Positions 55,366 through 64,000 of a stretch of DNA of 64,000 nucleotides are shown here, piece by piece (within the stretch, counting starts at the first letter, position 1; each line of letters starts with the position of its first letter). The position numbers and the translations under genes are program-made. The stretch is from Vibrio cyclitrophicus (GTDB lineage Bacteria; Pseudomonadota; Gammaproteobacteria; Enterobacterales; Vibrionaceae). Under the pieces are notes generated by a model. That model searched no databases, was not told where the DNA came from, and saw only the letters and a list, made by a program, of their open reading frames with translations. The DNA lies in contig NZ_AP025480.1 of the NCBI RefSeq assembly GCF_024347435.1, forward strand, positions 1,922,001 through 1,986,000, in the 5' to 3' direction.

Positions 55366-58300
55366 TTAGCAAGCATCAATCGCGTTTTTAACACGCTTAT
55401 CTGATACTGGGTAAGGCGTACCGAGCTGCTGTGCGAAGAAGCTTACACGAAGCTCTTCAATCATCCAACGCACCTCTTTTACGTTTTCTGGAACCGCGAT
55501 CCCTTTTGGAATTTTATTCAGCAATTCTTTGTAATCATTCATTACCGACTCAACTTTGATCATATGTAGGCGATCTTTGTTAGGGTCAATCGGCAGTTTT
55601 TCCATTCTACGCTCAATAGCTTTCATATAGCGTAGAATATCCGGCAAGCGTTTCCACCCGCATTCTGTGGCAAACCCCTTAAAAATCAAACCTTCTACCT
55701 GAGCTTTGATGTCTGAAAGTGCAAATGCCATCGAAAGATCTACGCGGCCCTTCAGCTTCTTACTGATACTGAACGCCGTAGTTAGAATGGTTTCTACCTG
55801 TTGAGCAATCTCAACAACCGTATCGCCTAACTCTGCACGTACGTGTTCTTTCAGTGCTTCAAACTGCTCTGGTTCCCAAACCAAACCGCCCTTCTCTTCA
55901 ATTAGCTTATCAATACCACAAGCGATACAGTCATCGATAAGATCGAGTACTTGTCCGTATGGGTTGAAGTATAAGCCTAACTTAGATTTGTTCGGCAAGT
56001 TAGAGTGCAGGTATTTGATCGGCGATGGCACGTTCAACAGGATTAAACGACGCTGACCCGATTTCATTGCCGAGATCTGCTCTTGTTCGGTTTCGAACAG
56101 TTTGATCTCTACGCTGTCTTTAGAATCCACCAGTGCTGGGAAGGCTTTAACATCGTAGCCGCCGCGTTTCTGCTGATAAACTTTTGGTAACTCACCAAAG
56201 CTCCAGGTATGCAGGTTCTGTTGTTCAATATCGTCGTCAGCAACCTTAGAAAGCGTTTCTTGAACCTTATCTTTCAGACTTTCTTTTAGCTCATGCAGGT
56301 CTTTCTGTTCTTTCAGCTTACGCTTGCGATGATCTACAGCGCGGAATGTTACCTTTAAGTGCTCAGGGATCTGGTCTAACTTCCAGTCGTCACGTACCAC
56401 TTCGACACCTGTCATGCGGCGTAGCTCTTTCTCAAGAGAATCCAACAACGGTGCTTCTAATGGGGTTACACGTGCCAAGAAAGCATCGGCATAGTTTGGC
56501 GCAGGCACAAAGTTACGGCGTAGCGTTTTTGGTAGTGACTTAATTAGGCTAATCACCAGTTCCTGACGCAGGCCTGGGATCTGCCAATCAAAACCGTTTT
56601 GGTCAATTTGGTTCAAGATAGGCAGCGGAATGTGTACCGTTACACCATCGTTGTCGTCACCTGGTTCAAATTGGTAGCTCAGTTTCAACTTAATACCGTT
56701 TTGGTGCCAGAAGTTCGGATAATCCAAATCAGTAACGTGGCTAGCATCGCCTCGGAACAGCATCGACTTTTCAAAGTTAAGCAGCTCAGGTGTTTTCTGA
56801 CTGGTCTTCTTCCACCACGTATCAAAATGACGGCCTGACACTGCCTCTTCGCCAACACGTTGATCATAGAAGTCGAACAGTTCATCATCATCGATCAAGA
56901 TGTCGCGACGACGCGATTTATGCTCAAGCTCTTCCACTTCTTGCAGAAGCTTGCGGTTCTGTTTGAAGAACGTATGTTTGGTTTCCCACTCACCTTCAAC
57001 CAATGCACTGCGTACAAACAATTCACGGCTGACAGTGGCATCAATCGCACCGTAGTTAACTAAGCGTTTTGGAATGATTGGGATTCCGTAAAGCATCACT
57101 TTTTCGTGTGCCATTACTGCCGCTTGTTTCTTCGACCAATGTGGTTCGCTGTAACTACGTTTAATCAGGTGTTTCGCTAGCGGTTCAATCCATTCCGGTT
57201 GAATCTTCGCGATAACACGACCCCATAGTTTTGAGGTTTCCACCAGCTCAGCAGACATGATCCACTTAGGCTGCTTCTTGAATAAGCCAGACGCAGGGAA
57301 GATATGGAAGCGTGCGTTACGAGCACCTTGATATTCATTCTTCTCTTGGTCTTTCATACCGATGTGCGAAAGCAGACCTGACAGCAGAGACATATGAATA
57401 CCATCGTAGCTACCCGGCTCAGTATTCAGCTTGGTATCCAATTCACGCATTGCTTGGTGAATTTGGAAGTACACATCTTGCCATTCACGAATACGTAAAT
57501 AGTTCAGGTAATCTTGCTTACACTGTTTGCGGAACTGATTACTCGACAGCGCTTTTTGCTGCTGCTTGATGTAATCCCACAGGTTCACAAACGTGATGAA
57601 GTCCGACTCTTTATCGAAGAAGCGCTTGTGTTTATCGTCAGACGATTGCTGCTTATCTGACGGGCGCTCACGCGGATCTTGAATCGACAACGCAGACGCA
57701 ATCACCATGACTTCGTGCAAGCATCGGTTGCGTGGCGCTTCAATTACCATACGAGCCAAACGCGGATCAATCGGCAACTTAGCCAATTTACGACCAATAG
57801 CGGTTAGCTTCTTCTTGTCGTCGCCTTGATTCTTATTTTTGTTCGCAGCGGGTTCGGTTGTCGCTATCGCACCTAGCTCTTCAAGTAGCCTTACACCATC
57901 TTGAATGTTGCGCTTATCTGGCGCTTCAACAAATGGGAACGCTTGAATGTCGCCTAGGCCAAGAGCTGTCATCTGAAGGATAACGGAGGCTAAGTTAGTG
58001 CGGAGAATCTCTGGGTCGGTAAACTCTGGGCGTGATTCGAAATCTTCCTCAGAGTAAAGACGAATACAGATACCTTCAGCAACACGTCCACAACGACCTT
58101 TACGCTGGTTTGCGCTTGCTTGAGACACTGGCTCAATCGGTAGGCGCTGTACTTTAGTACGGTAGCTGTAACGGCTAATACGCGCCGTACCCGGGTCGAT
58201 GACATACTTAATACCAGGAACGGTTAACGAAGTTTCTGCCACGTTGGTTGCCAGAACGATACGTCGGCCAGTATGAGACTGAAAGATACGGTTCTGCTCG

Positions 58301-59409
58301 CCCGCCGATAGACGTGCGTAAAGTGGAACTATTTCAGTATCACGCAGGTTACGTTTACTTAATGCATCTGCGGTATCTCGAATCTCTCGCTCACCGTTCA
58401 TGAAGATCAAGATATCGCCTTGCCCTTCATCACACAGTTCATCAACAGCTTCAAAGATGCCTTCAATTTGGTCGCGATCGGAATCACTTTCATCACCACC
58501 TAACGGGCGGTAACGCGTATCTACAGGATAAGTACGACCTGATACCTCGATGATAGGCGCATTATTGAAGTGTTTAGAGAAACGCTCTGGATCGATGGTT
58601 GCCGATGTGATGATCACTTTCAGATCTGGACGCTTTGGCAGCAACTCTTTCAGGTAACCCATGATGAAATCTATGTTAAGGCTACGTTCGTGCGCTTCAT
58701 CGATGATGATGGTGTCGTACTGATTTAAGAAACGGTCGTGTTGGATTTCCGCCAGTAGAATACCGTCGGTCATCAATTTGATTTGTGTGTTCTCAGAAAT
58801 TTGGTCGTTAAAACGAACCTTATAACCAACAAACTCACCCAGTTGCGTTTCCATCTCTTCGGCAATACGGTTCGCAACCGAACGGGCCGCAAGACGACGA
58901 GGCTGAGTGTGACCAATTAAACCAAAGCGGCCACGACCAAGCTCAGAACAGATTTTTGGTAACTGCGTGGTTTTACCTGAACCTGTTTCACCCGCCACGA
59001 TAACCACTTGGTTTTCAGCGATGGCTTTCGCGATGTCTTCGCGCTTCTGGCTGACGGGTAGAATTTCTGGGTATTCAATCGTTGGCTTTTGCGCAGCACG
59101 CTGGGTTGCCGTCATCATCGACTTGGCAATGTCCAATGCAATCTCATCAAAGACAGCATTTTTAGATTGTTCATTTTTGATTCTGCTTGCACCAGCAATT
59201 CGCTTACTCAAACGGAAGCGATCGCGCATCATACATTCGTTGAGCGCTTTACGAAGAGAAGCTGGGCTATTCTGAGAAGTTTTAGCAGGTTTTACTGATT
59301 GTTTGGCAGACGAGTTCGATGCAGGTTGAGTCGATGTCGACTTTTTGTTTGTCGCTTGAGATTGCACTGCATTCTTGTTGTTGTCTGCTTTTTCCGGAGA
59401 CGAAGTCAA
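55366..59409 (-). CDS. hrpA: HrpA ATP-dependent RNA helicase
   Basis: 1347 aa. DEAH-box helicase: GETGSGKTTQ (Walker A), IIIDEAHERSLNID, SATID, and ATNVAETSLTVPGI; HA2 and OB-fold domains and the long HrpA-specific C-terminus follow. HrpA in E. coli acts on mRNA cleavage and stalled-ribosome splitting. The open frame reaches an ATG at 59484, but that segment forms a terminator hairpin for the upstream gene; TAGGA lies before a TTG at 59409 that gives MTSSPEKADNN, which I prefer. Confidence 0.95.
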   Translation of the reverse strand: MTSSPEKADNNKNAVQSQATNKKSTSTQPASNSSAKQSVKPAKTSQNSPASLRKALNECMMRDRFRLSKRIAGASRIKNEQSKNAVFDEIALDIAKSMMTATQRAAQKPTIEYPEILPVSQKREDIAKAIAENQVVIVAGETGSGKTTQLPKICSELGRGRFGLIGHTQPRRLAARSVANRIAEEMETQLGEFVGYKVRFNDQISENTQIKLMTDGILLAEIQHDRFLNQYDTIIIDEAHERSLNIDFIMGYLKELLPKRPDLKVIITSATIDPERFSKHFNNAPIIEVSGRTYPVDTRYRPLGGDESDSDRDQIEGIFEAVDELCDEGQGDILIFMNGEREIRDTADALSKRNLRDTEIVPLYARLSAGEQNRIFQSHTGRRIVLATNVAETSLTVPGIKYVIDPGTARISRYSYRTKVQRLPIEPVSQASANQRKGRCGRVAEGICIRLYSEEDFESRPEFTDPEILRTNLASVILQMTALGLGDIQAFPFVEAPDKRNIQDGVRLLEELGAIATTEPAANKNKNQGDDKKKLTAIGRKLAKLPIDPRLARMVIEAPRNRCLHEVMVIASALSIQDPRERPSDKQQSSDDKHKRFFDKESDFITFVNLWDYIKQQQKALSSNQFRKQCKQDYLNYLRIREWQDVYFQIHQAMRELDTKLNTEPGSYDGIHMSLLSGLLSHIGMKDQEKNEYQGARNARFHIFPASGLFKKQPKWIMSAELVETSKLWGRVIAKIQPEWIEPLAKHLIKRSYSEPHWSKKQAAVMAHEKVMLYGIPIIPKRLVNYGAIDATVSRELFVRSALVEGEWETKHTFFKQNRKLLQEVEELEHKSRRRDILIDDDELFDFYDQRVGEEAVSGRHFDTWWKKTSQKTPELLNFEKSMLFRGDASHVTDLDYPNFWHQNGIKLKLSYQFEPGDDNDGVTVHIPLPILNQIDQNGFDWQIPGLRQELVISLIKSLPKTLRRNFVPAPNYADAFLARVTPLEAPLLDSLEKELRRMTGVEVVRDDWKLDQIPEHLKVTFRAVDHRKRKLKEQKDLHELKESLKDKVQETLSKVADDDIEQQNLHTWSFGELPKVYQQKRGGYDVKAFPALVDSKDSVEIKLFETEQEQISAMKSGQRRLILLNVPSPIKYLHSNLPNKSKLGLYFNPYGQVLDLIDDCIACGIDKLIEEKGGLVWEPEQFEALKEHVRAELGDTVVEIAQQVETILTTAFSISKKLKGRVDLSMAFALSDIKAQVEGLIFKGFATECGWKRLPDILRYMKAIERRMEKLPIDPNKDRLHMIKVESVMNDYKELLNKIPKGIAVPENVKEVRWMIEELRVSFFAQQLGTPYPVSDKRVKNAIDAC

Positions 59410-59465
59410 AGCGTGTCCTATTCTTGTACTTATTAAACTCGCGCGATTGTACCACAACTCTTCAA

Positions 59466-59510
59466 CAAAAAAGCCTGACATCAAAGGGAAAACCTTTTGC
59501 TATCAGGCTG
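59466..59510 (-). terminator. Rho-independent terminator of the MipA/OmpV gene
   Basis: On the minus strand AGCCTGA pairs with TCAGGCT, followed by TTTTTT. It occupies the DNA that an ATG-started hrpA would use for its first codons, and so argues for the inner TTG start. Confidence 0.8.
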
Positions 59511-59630
59511 ATTGTTCAAGCCAACACTAACGAAGGCTATGAAAGCTAACTCGGATACACATCATATTTATCCAAACGATGGTTAAAACTGACAACATAA
59601 ACCATCGTTAAAACACGGCTGAAACCGCGC

Positions 59631-60947
59631 TTAAAATTCGTATTGGAAGTAAACCGTGTTGTAGTTACTACCGCCTTTGATACGTCCAAACTGAGAGGCG
59701 TTTTCAAAGATCGCAGAACGATGATGCAACGAATAACCGAACCATAAATTGTTTAAGTCGTTCTTGCCGATCAAATCACCCACATTGACACCAAATGAGA
59801 AGTCTAGGTAATTCAACAAGTGGCTTGCGGTGTAACCTTTACGATCCATCTCAGAGCCTTCGATGTAGGTGATCGAGTCGATGTACGACATACCTTCAGC
59901 CACACCAAATCTCCACTGTGTCGGCCAATCAAAGGTGTAATACGCTTTGATCGCAATAATGTACTCGGTGCTACTCGATTGAACATCTGAATTCCAGTGA
60001 TGCGCGATACCCGGTGTTAGGTAGATATCCAGCGGGAGACCAAAGATTTCGTCTGTTAGCGGGTGGCCGTAGAAAAACGAGGTCAGTTGGTTATTGTATT
60101 CGTCTTTCTCAGTATTGAACTTCATAATCTCGCCAATATTCGATGGCGTTGCCCAACCGTGCGCGACACGTAAATACGGCGCGTTACTCAATTTCGGTTT
60201 CGGCGCTTTCTCTTTGTCATTGAAGAAGCCAAAACCAAGATAAAGTTCACCTTGATAACGATCTTCAACTACTGATGAATCATAAGCGTTGTCGTCTAAT
60301 CGAGTGACACTAGTTGAACCAAGTAGGTATAAGTTGGAAACCACGTGGTAACGTGCTTCAACACCCACATTAAGATCGATACCTGCGCCAATCGACTCGC
60401 CTTCGGCTGAATAGTAAGCACTATTGAAATCGGCACTTTTATAACGAAGTGTCGCACTCGGAGTAAACTCCCAATCGCCCGTTTCATACTTTGCTTTGGC
60501 GCGTAGATTTCCGTGAAAATTGTATTCACTGTCGCTCATTAGCTCGGTTTCAAGCTTCCACTGCTCATCCCACTGATAACTGACTTGCGCACCAAAATCG
60601 GCAGTATCACCCTCAATGGCATTTTGTTCTGAAGCAGGGATATCAATAAAACGCATACGCGATATCGCATTAAGAGACCATTTTTCGTCGTCAGTCTGGT
60701 AGAGGTAAGCCCCCATTTCAGTACCGTCGATAAATACATAGTCATTCTTAAAAAATAGCATCGGAACAAAAGAACCGACGGTTTGATCCCCACCTGATGT
60801 ATCGTAGGGAATACTCGCACTGCGGAACATTGCAGCAATGCCCCATTCTTGCTCTTCGGCTGCCCAGGCTACGCTATTACCTAGAAAAGCGTTACTCAAT
60901 AAAACCGCTCCATACGAAATGAGCTTCGGTGAAAATTTGTGCTTCAT
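59631..60947 (-). CDS. MipA/OmpV-family outer-membrane protein
   Basis: 438 aa. A signal peptide ends AWAAEEQEW. WGIAAMFRSASIPYDTSGGDQTVGSFVPMLFFKNDYVFIDGTEMGAYLY begins the MipA/OmpV pattern, and the C-terminal NNLWFGYSLHHRSAIFE ... GGSNYNTVYFQYEF is typical, ending in the barrel's final aromatic residue. An upstream extension of 23 codons has no signal-peptide sense. A terminator follows at 59466-59510. Role uncertain; relatives help muropeptide enzymes or respond to antimicrobial stress. Confidence 0.82.
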   Translation of the reverse strand: MKHKFSPKLISYGAVLLSNAFLGNSVAWAAEEQEWGIAAMFRSASIPYDTSGGDQTVGSFVPMLFFKNDYVFIDGTEMGAYLYQTDDEKWSLNAISRMRFIDIPASEQNAIEGDTADFGAQVSYQWDEQWKLETELMSDSEYNFHGNLRAKAKYETGDWEFTPSATLRYKSADFNSAYYSAEGESIGAGIDLNVGVEARYHVVSNLYLLGSTSVTRLDDNAYDSSVVEDRYQGELYLGFGFFNDKEKAPKPKLSNAPYLRVAHGWATPSNIGEIMKFNTEKDEYNNQLTSFFYGHPLTDEIFGLPLDIYLTPGIAHHWNSDVQSSSTEYIIAIKAYYTFDWPTQWRFGVAEGMSYIDSITYIEGSEMDRKGYTASHLLNYLDFSFGVNVGDLIGKNDLNNLWFGYSLHHRSAIFENASQFGRIKGGSNYNTVYFQYEF

Positions 60948-61028
60948 TCTTGTGTAATTACTCTTTGTAATAATTTTTGTGTTACTGAATAGACATTTAT
61001 TGGCCATGCCAGCCAACTAGTTTTAGGT

Positions 61029-61601
61029 TTGATCGACTTTGACCGTTACAATGAAGAATATTCTCGGTTAAATGAAAGTATTGTGAAAGTCTCAGAATTA
61101 CAAAACATTATAGACCACTTACCCCAAGATTCCGATCCAGATATTGTCATGGGCGAAGAGTGGTTGCCTGAGCGTTTGGTTAACACCAGACTCGATAGCG
61201 ACATGCTGTTTCTTGAGTTTGATAATGCCCCTGAAGAAAACCAAGGGGACGATGAAGGCCGTGGTTTCGTCGAACACGAAATCGCTATGATTCGAGAAAA
61301 ACTCGAACAAGTACTGGACGATCCGTCCGATACCAAAACAAAAGCCGATGCCCTATTGGCAATATTTCTAATGGGCCATGAACTTTCTAGTTCAGAAGTT
61401 ATCGAAATACTTGAAATGACAGAGCTTGAGGCAACGGAGTCTGAAATGCCAGATCAGGCAACGACAGAAGCTGAAACAACGGAACTCGAAGCAAATCAAT
61501 CTGAAGCGATAGAGCAGGACATCTCTGCTCTCGAAATTAACGAGCCTGATACACCAGAGTTCGAAACCTCTGATCTTGAAACGAGACAACTCAAAGACTA
61601 A
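61029..61601 (+). CDS. Acidic repeat-tailed protein of unknown function
   Basis: 190 aa with TTG start (an inner GTG at 61083 is possible). Residues 1-130 are a globular acidic domain (EEWLPERLVNTRLDSDMLFLEFD, EHEIAMIREKLEQVL); the tail is built on ELEATESE-like units rich in Glu, Thr and Ser. Its end overlaps the TTG-started long form of the phosphatase frame by 26 bp. Possibly an acidic chaperone-like partner of that enzyme; no family recognised. Confidence 0.6.
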   Translation: MIDFDRYNEEYSRLNESIVKVSELQNIIDHLPQDSDPDIVMGEEWLPERLVNTRLDSDMLFLEFDNAPEENQGDDEGRGFVEHEIAMIREKLEQVLDDPSDTKTKADALLAIFLMGHELSSSEVIEILEMTELEATESEMPDQATTEAETTELEANQSEAIEQDISALEINEPDTPEFETSDLETRQLKD

Positions 61602-61623
61602 CGCTACCGATTTAGGAACCGCA

Positions 61624-63612
61624 TTGAAACGTTCGACGACATCATCTCTTCCCTTCTTACTTGCAGGCCCAATTTTAAGAAAAACCACCGCCAACGAGGT
61701 GGTACTGTGGATGGTGACGAGTTCACAACCTACAGGCTCAACTGAACTATTCAACGCAGAGCAAGATTCGCCTTTTTATTCGTCGCCACTTGATGAACAA
61801 GGGTCAATTCAAGTGGGGACACATGCTTGGGTAACCCTGATTCAATTAAAGGGTGAGTTCCCTACCAATACGCCCCTTGAATATGACATTCACACCGAAC
61901 TAGGGTCACTGGCCACATGGGCTCCTCACCTTGTTTATAGCGACAAGTCTCGCGTTGAATTTAAGATCTCAACGACTGCTGATTATATCCTGCATGGCTC
62001 TTGTCGTAATCCTCATCACCCGAGCAAAGACAGCCTAGTTGCTGCAGATAACAAGGTCGGAAAGCAAACGGTACTTGAACGGCCAGATATGCTAATGATG
62101 AGCGGCGACCAGATCTACGCCGATCATGTAGCAGGTCCAACGCTTGATGCTATTCAACAAGTGATTCAACTGCTTGGTCTTGTGGGCGAGAGCTTGCCGA
62201 CGGATTCACAGGTAAGCACAATCGACAGTAGTGAAGCCTTGTTTAAGAGTGAATATCAGCTGTATCGACGTCATCATTTACTGCCACACCACAACACCTC
62301 TGCTTCGTTGCTTGATAAGCTATTTCCTAAGCGCGGAATCCCTATTTTCAGCTCGACCGATTGTGAGAATCACTTGGTCACCTTGTCAGAATTCATCGCG
62401 ATGTATTTGCTGGTTTGGTCTCCGACATTGTGGCAATGCATCAACCGAGAGCAATTGATCGAAAATGATTTCACAGAAGCTGGACGTCAATTATCACCGG
62501 CAGAGCAACAACAATGGCGTGACGAGAGCATTATCATTGATGACTTCATAGCAGGTCTACCGAAAGTGCAGCGTCTGTTCGCTCATATTCCAACGTACAT
62601 GATCTTCGACGATCACGATGTCACCGATGATTGGAACCTGACTGTGGGTTGGGAACATGCTGTCGATCAAAATCAGTTTGCTACTCAAGTGATTGGTAAC
62701 GGCCTTGCCGCCTACTGGATGTGTCAGGGTTGGGGTAACAAACCGGAGAGCTTTAACAAAGAGTTCATCAAGCAAGCAAAACAGCTCTTTGGTTTTCAAT
62801 GGCATGCTGAAAATCAAGCGCAGAATGAAACTGGCGGCAACAATACTGAACACTCTGTTGGCAACATAGAACCAAACAAACACCAGGCCTTCATTGAGAT
62901 GCTCGGTCGCTTTGAAGAGTGGCATTACACGATAGATACGTCTCCAAAAGTCATTGTGTTGGATACTCGAACGCGTCGCTGGCGATCAGAATCTCGCATG
63001 AATAAACCTTCTGGTTTGATGGACTGGGAAGCCTTAATTGAGTTTCAGCACCAGCTGCTCCATCAAGATAAGGTGGTGATTGTTTCTGCTGCGCCGATGT
63101 TTGGCGTGAAGTTTATTGAAACACTGCAAAAAATGGCGACCACAATCGGTAAACCATTGGTGATTGATGCGGAAAACTGGATGGCACATCCGGGCAGTGC
63201 TAACACACTCATCAGTATCTTTACCCACACCAAAACACCAACCAACTTCGTCGTGCTTTCTGGTGATGTTCACTACTCTTTTGCTTACGACATTAAACTT
63301 AGATACCGCCGTAACAGCCCGAATATCTATCAGATTACTTGCAGTGGTATTAAAAACCAGTTCCCTACTTCATTGCTTAAATTCTGTGATGTATGGGACC
63401 GATTGCTGTATAGCCCACGCTCAATTCTGAACTATTTCACCAAGCGAAAACGCTTAAAGATTGAAAAACGTAGCCCTGATAATCAGACTTTCTATCGACT
63501 TTCAAACCGAAGTGCGATTGGTGAATTAAAGTTAGATAGCGAAGGCAAACCGCAAGCAATAACGACACTAAGTGGTGATGGGAAAGTCACACGATTCCCT
63601 GAGCCTGATTAA
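61624..63612 (+). CDS. PhoD-like metallophosphatase
   Basis: 662 aa. HGSCRNP, MLMMSGDQIYAD, MIFDDHDVTDDWN and VLSGDVHYSF are the metal-binding motifs of the PhoD/alkaline phosphatase D fold. No signal peptide is seen, so it is probably cytosolic, unlike most PhoD enzymes. The open frame begins at a TTG at 61576; the TTG at 61624 is chosen because TTAGGA stands 7 bp ahead and MKRSTTSSLPFLLAGPILRK matches a natural start. It follows the acidic protein. Substrate unknown. Confidence 0.85.
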   Translation: MKRSTTSSLPFLLAGPILRKTTANEVVLWMVTSSQPTGSTELFNAEQDSPFYSSPLDEQGSIQVGTHAWVTLIQLKGEFPTNTPLEYDIHTELGSLATWAPHLVYSDKSRVEFKISTTADYILHGSCRNPHHPSKDSLVAADNKVGKQTVLERPDMLMMSGDQIYADHVAGPTLDAIQQVIQLLGLVGESLPTDSQVSTIDSSEALFKSEYQLYRRHHLLPHHNTSASLLDKLFPKRGIPIFSSTDCENHLVTLSEFIAMYLLVWSPTLWQCINREQLIENDFTEAGRQLSPAEQQQWRDESIIIDDFIAGLPKVQRLFAHIPTYMIFDDHDVTDDWNLTVGWEHAVDQNQFATQVIGNGLAAYWMCQGWGNKPESFNKEFIKQAKQLFGFQWHAENQAQNETGGNNTEHSVGNIEPNKHQAFIEMLGRFEEWHYTIDTSPKVIVLDTRTRRWRSESRMNKPSGLMDWEALIEFQHQLLHQDKVVIVSAAPMFGVKFIETLQKMATTIGKPLVIDAENWMAHPGSANTLISIFTHTKTPTNFVVLSGDVHYSFAYDIKLRYRRNSPNIYQITCSGIKNQFPTSLLKFCDVWDRLLYSPRSILNYFTKRKRLKIEKRSPDNQTFYRLSNRSAIGELKLDSEGKPQAITTLSGDGKVTRFPEPD

Positions 63613-63724
63613 CAAGTGTTCTTTATTGCTCGCTCATCCGTAATGTCAGTTTTGAGTAAAGACGCTTGCGATCACACTCTGTAGGCCCAATAGTAATAAT
63701 ATTCATCATAACTGGAATGATCTT

Positions 63725-64000
63725 ATGTTTAACTCACTTACCTCGTTATTTAAACAATTAGTTGAAGGCTCTGATTTAGGTAAAACGCCAACCGCCTCTC
63801 CTAACTTAGCTATCGCCAGCTTGTTATGTGAAGTCGCCGGTGCAGACCACGCGATTAACGAATCCGAACAAGAAGCTAAACTTCACTTGCTTCAACGCCT
63901 GCTGAACATAACTGAAGACGAATCCAAAGCCTTATTGGCGCAAGCTGAACCTCAAGTTGAACAATCTGTCTCTCTTTACGACTTTACTTCTCAACTGCGA
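63725..64000 (+). CDS. TerB-like protein, 3' end cut by the window
   Basis: 92 codons visible from ATG. ASPNLAIASLLCEVAGADHAINESEQEAKLHLLQRLLNI is the DjlA/TerB helical fold, with acidic residues in the order seen in tellurite-resistance protein B. In many genomes such orphan TerB proteins stand apart from ter operons. Role unknown. It is 110 bp after the PhoD-like gene. Confidence 0.75.
   Translation, partial: MFNSLTSLFKQLVEGSDLGKTPTASPNLAIASLLCEVAGADHAINESEQEAKLHLLQRLLNITEDESKALLAQAEPQVEQSVSLYDFTSQLR

Overview
The window is a stretch of gammaproteobacterial chromosome from a Vibrio. The clearest markers are a CAI-1 quorum-sensing pair (cqsA synthase and cqsS sensor, convergent), a VC0807-like membrane protein, a DUF3360 protein and a NqrM-like protein. 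Base composition and gene content fit the Splendidus clade or a close relative, but the species cannot be fixed from the sequence alone. No rRNA, tRNA, CRISPR array or prophage was seen.

Layout. 1-3021: end of a zinc-type dihydroorotase paralogue, a gamma-carbonic-anhydrase-like protein and a COG0523 metallochaperone GTPase, together a zinc-scarcity set. 3150-10288: aspartoacylase, a DMT exporter divergent from its MocR regulator, then cqsA/cqsS. 10531-11837: an intact ISAs1-family element with a 10-bp target duplication. 12495-17024: MBL-fold protein, LysR regulator, ACT protein and chemoreceptor. 17150-17816: two overlooked pseudogenes (cytochrome c' and MarR). 17790-30721: DUF1826 protein, YceI, an OYE-family enzyme, HU, VirK/YbjX, a CoA-disulfide-reductase/rhodanese fusion, DUF134 next to NifX-like and NqrM-like genes, and zevAB. 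31053-38010: orphan metQ, patatin, a permease/thioredoxin/ECF sigma operon and a DUF3360 membrane protein. 38802-41829: an AT-rich two-gene ATPase plus HNH cassette that looks like a Septu-like anti-phage system. 41961-64000: pheST, a hemerythrin/GGDEF protein, an RND/LolA-like/barrel export operon under a TetR regulator, a DnaT-like replication pair, hrpA, outer-membrane proteins, a PhoD-like phosphatase and the start of a TerB-like gene.

Themes. Zinc homeostasis recurs. A textbook Zur-type palindrome lies directly before zevA, a near-perfect one lies before the DUF1826 gene, and a weaker one before the aspartoacylase; the pyrC2/gamma-CA/COG0523 trio probably has its operator left of the window. 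Other readable control sites are MetJ boxes before metQ, paired direct repeats between the MocR regulator and its exporter, repeated TGACGAWTCGTCA sites around the tetR/RND locus, and a perfect 20-bp palindrome before the NifX-like gene. Signs of genome decay are frequent: several truncated genes, a dispersed terminator family built on AGGCCTCGCA, and two sets of triple 22-23 bp tandem repeats.

The best candidate for an undescribed system is the ATPase/HNH pair at 38802-41829. Its ATPase carries its own HNH-like zinc finger ahead of the ATPase core, so both partners appear to have nuclease-type fingers.
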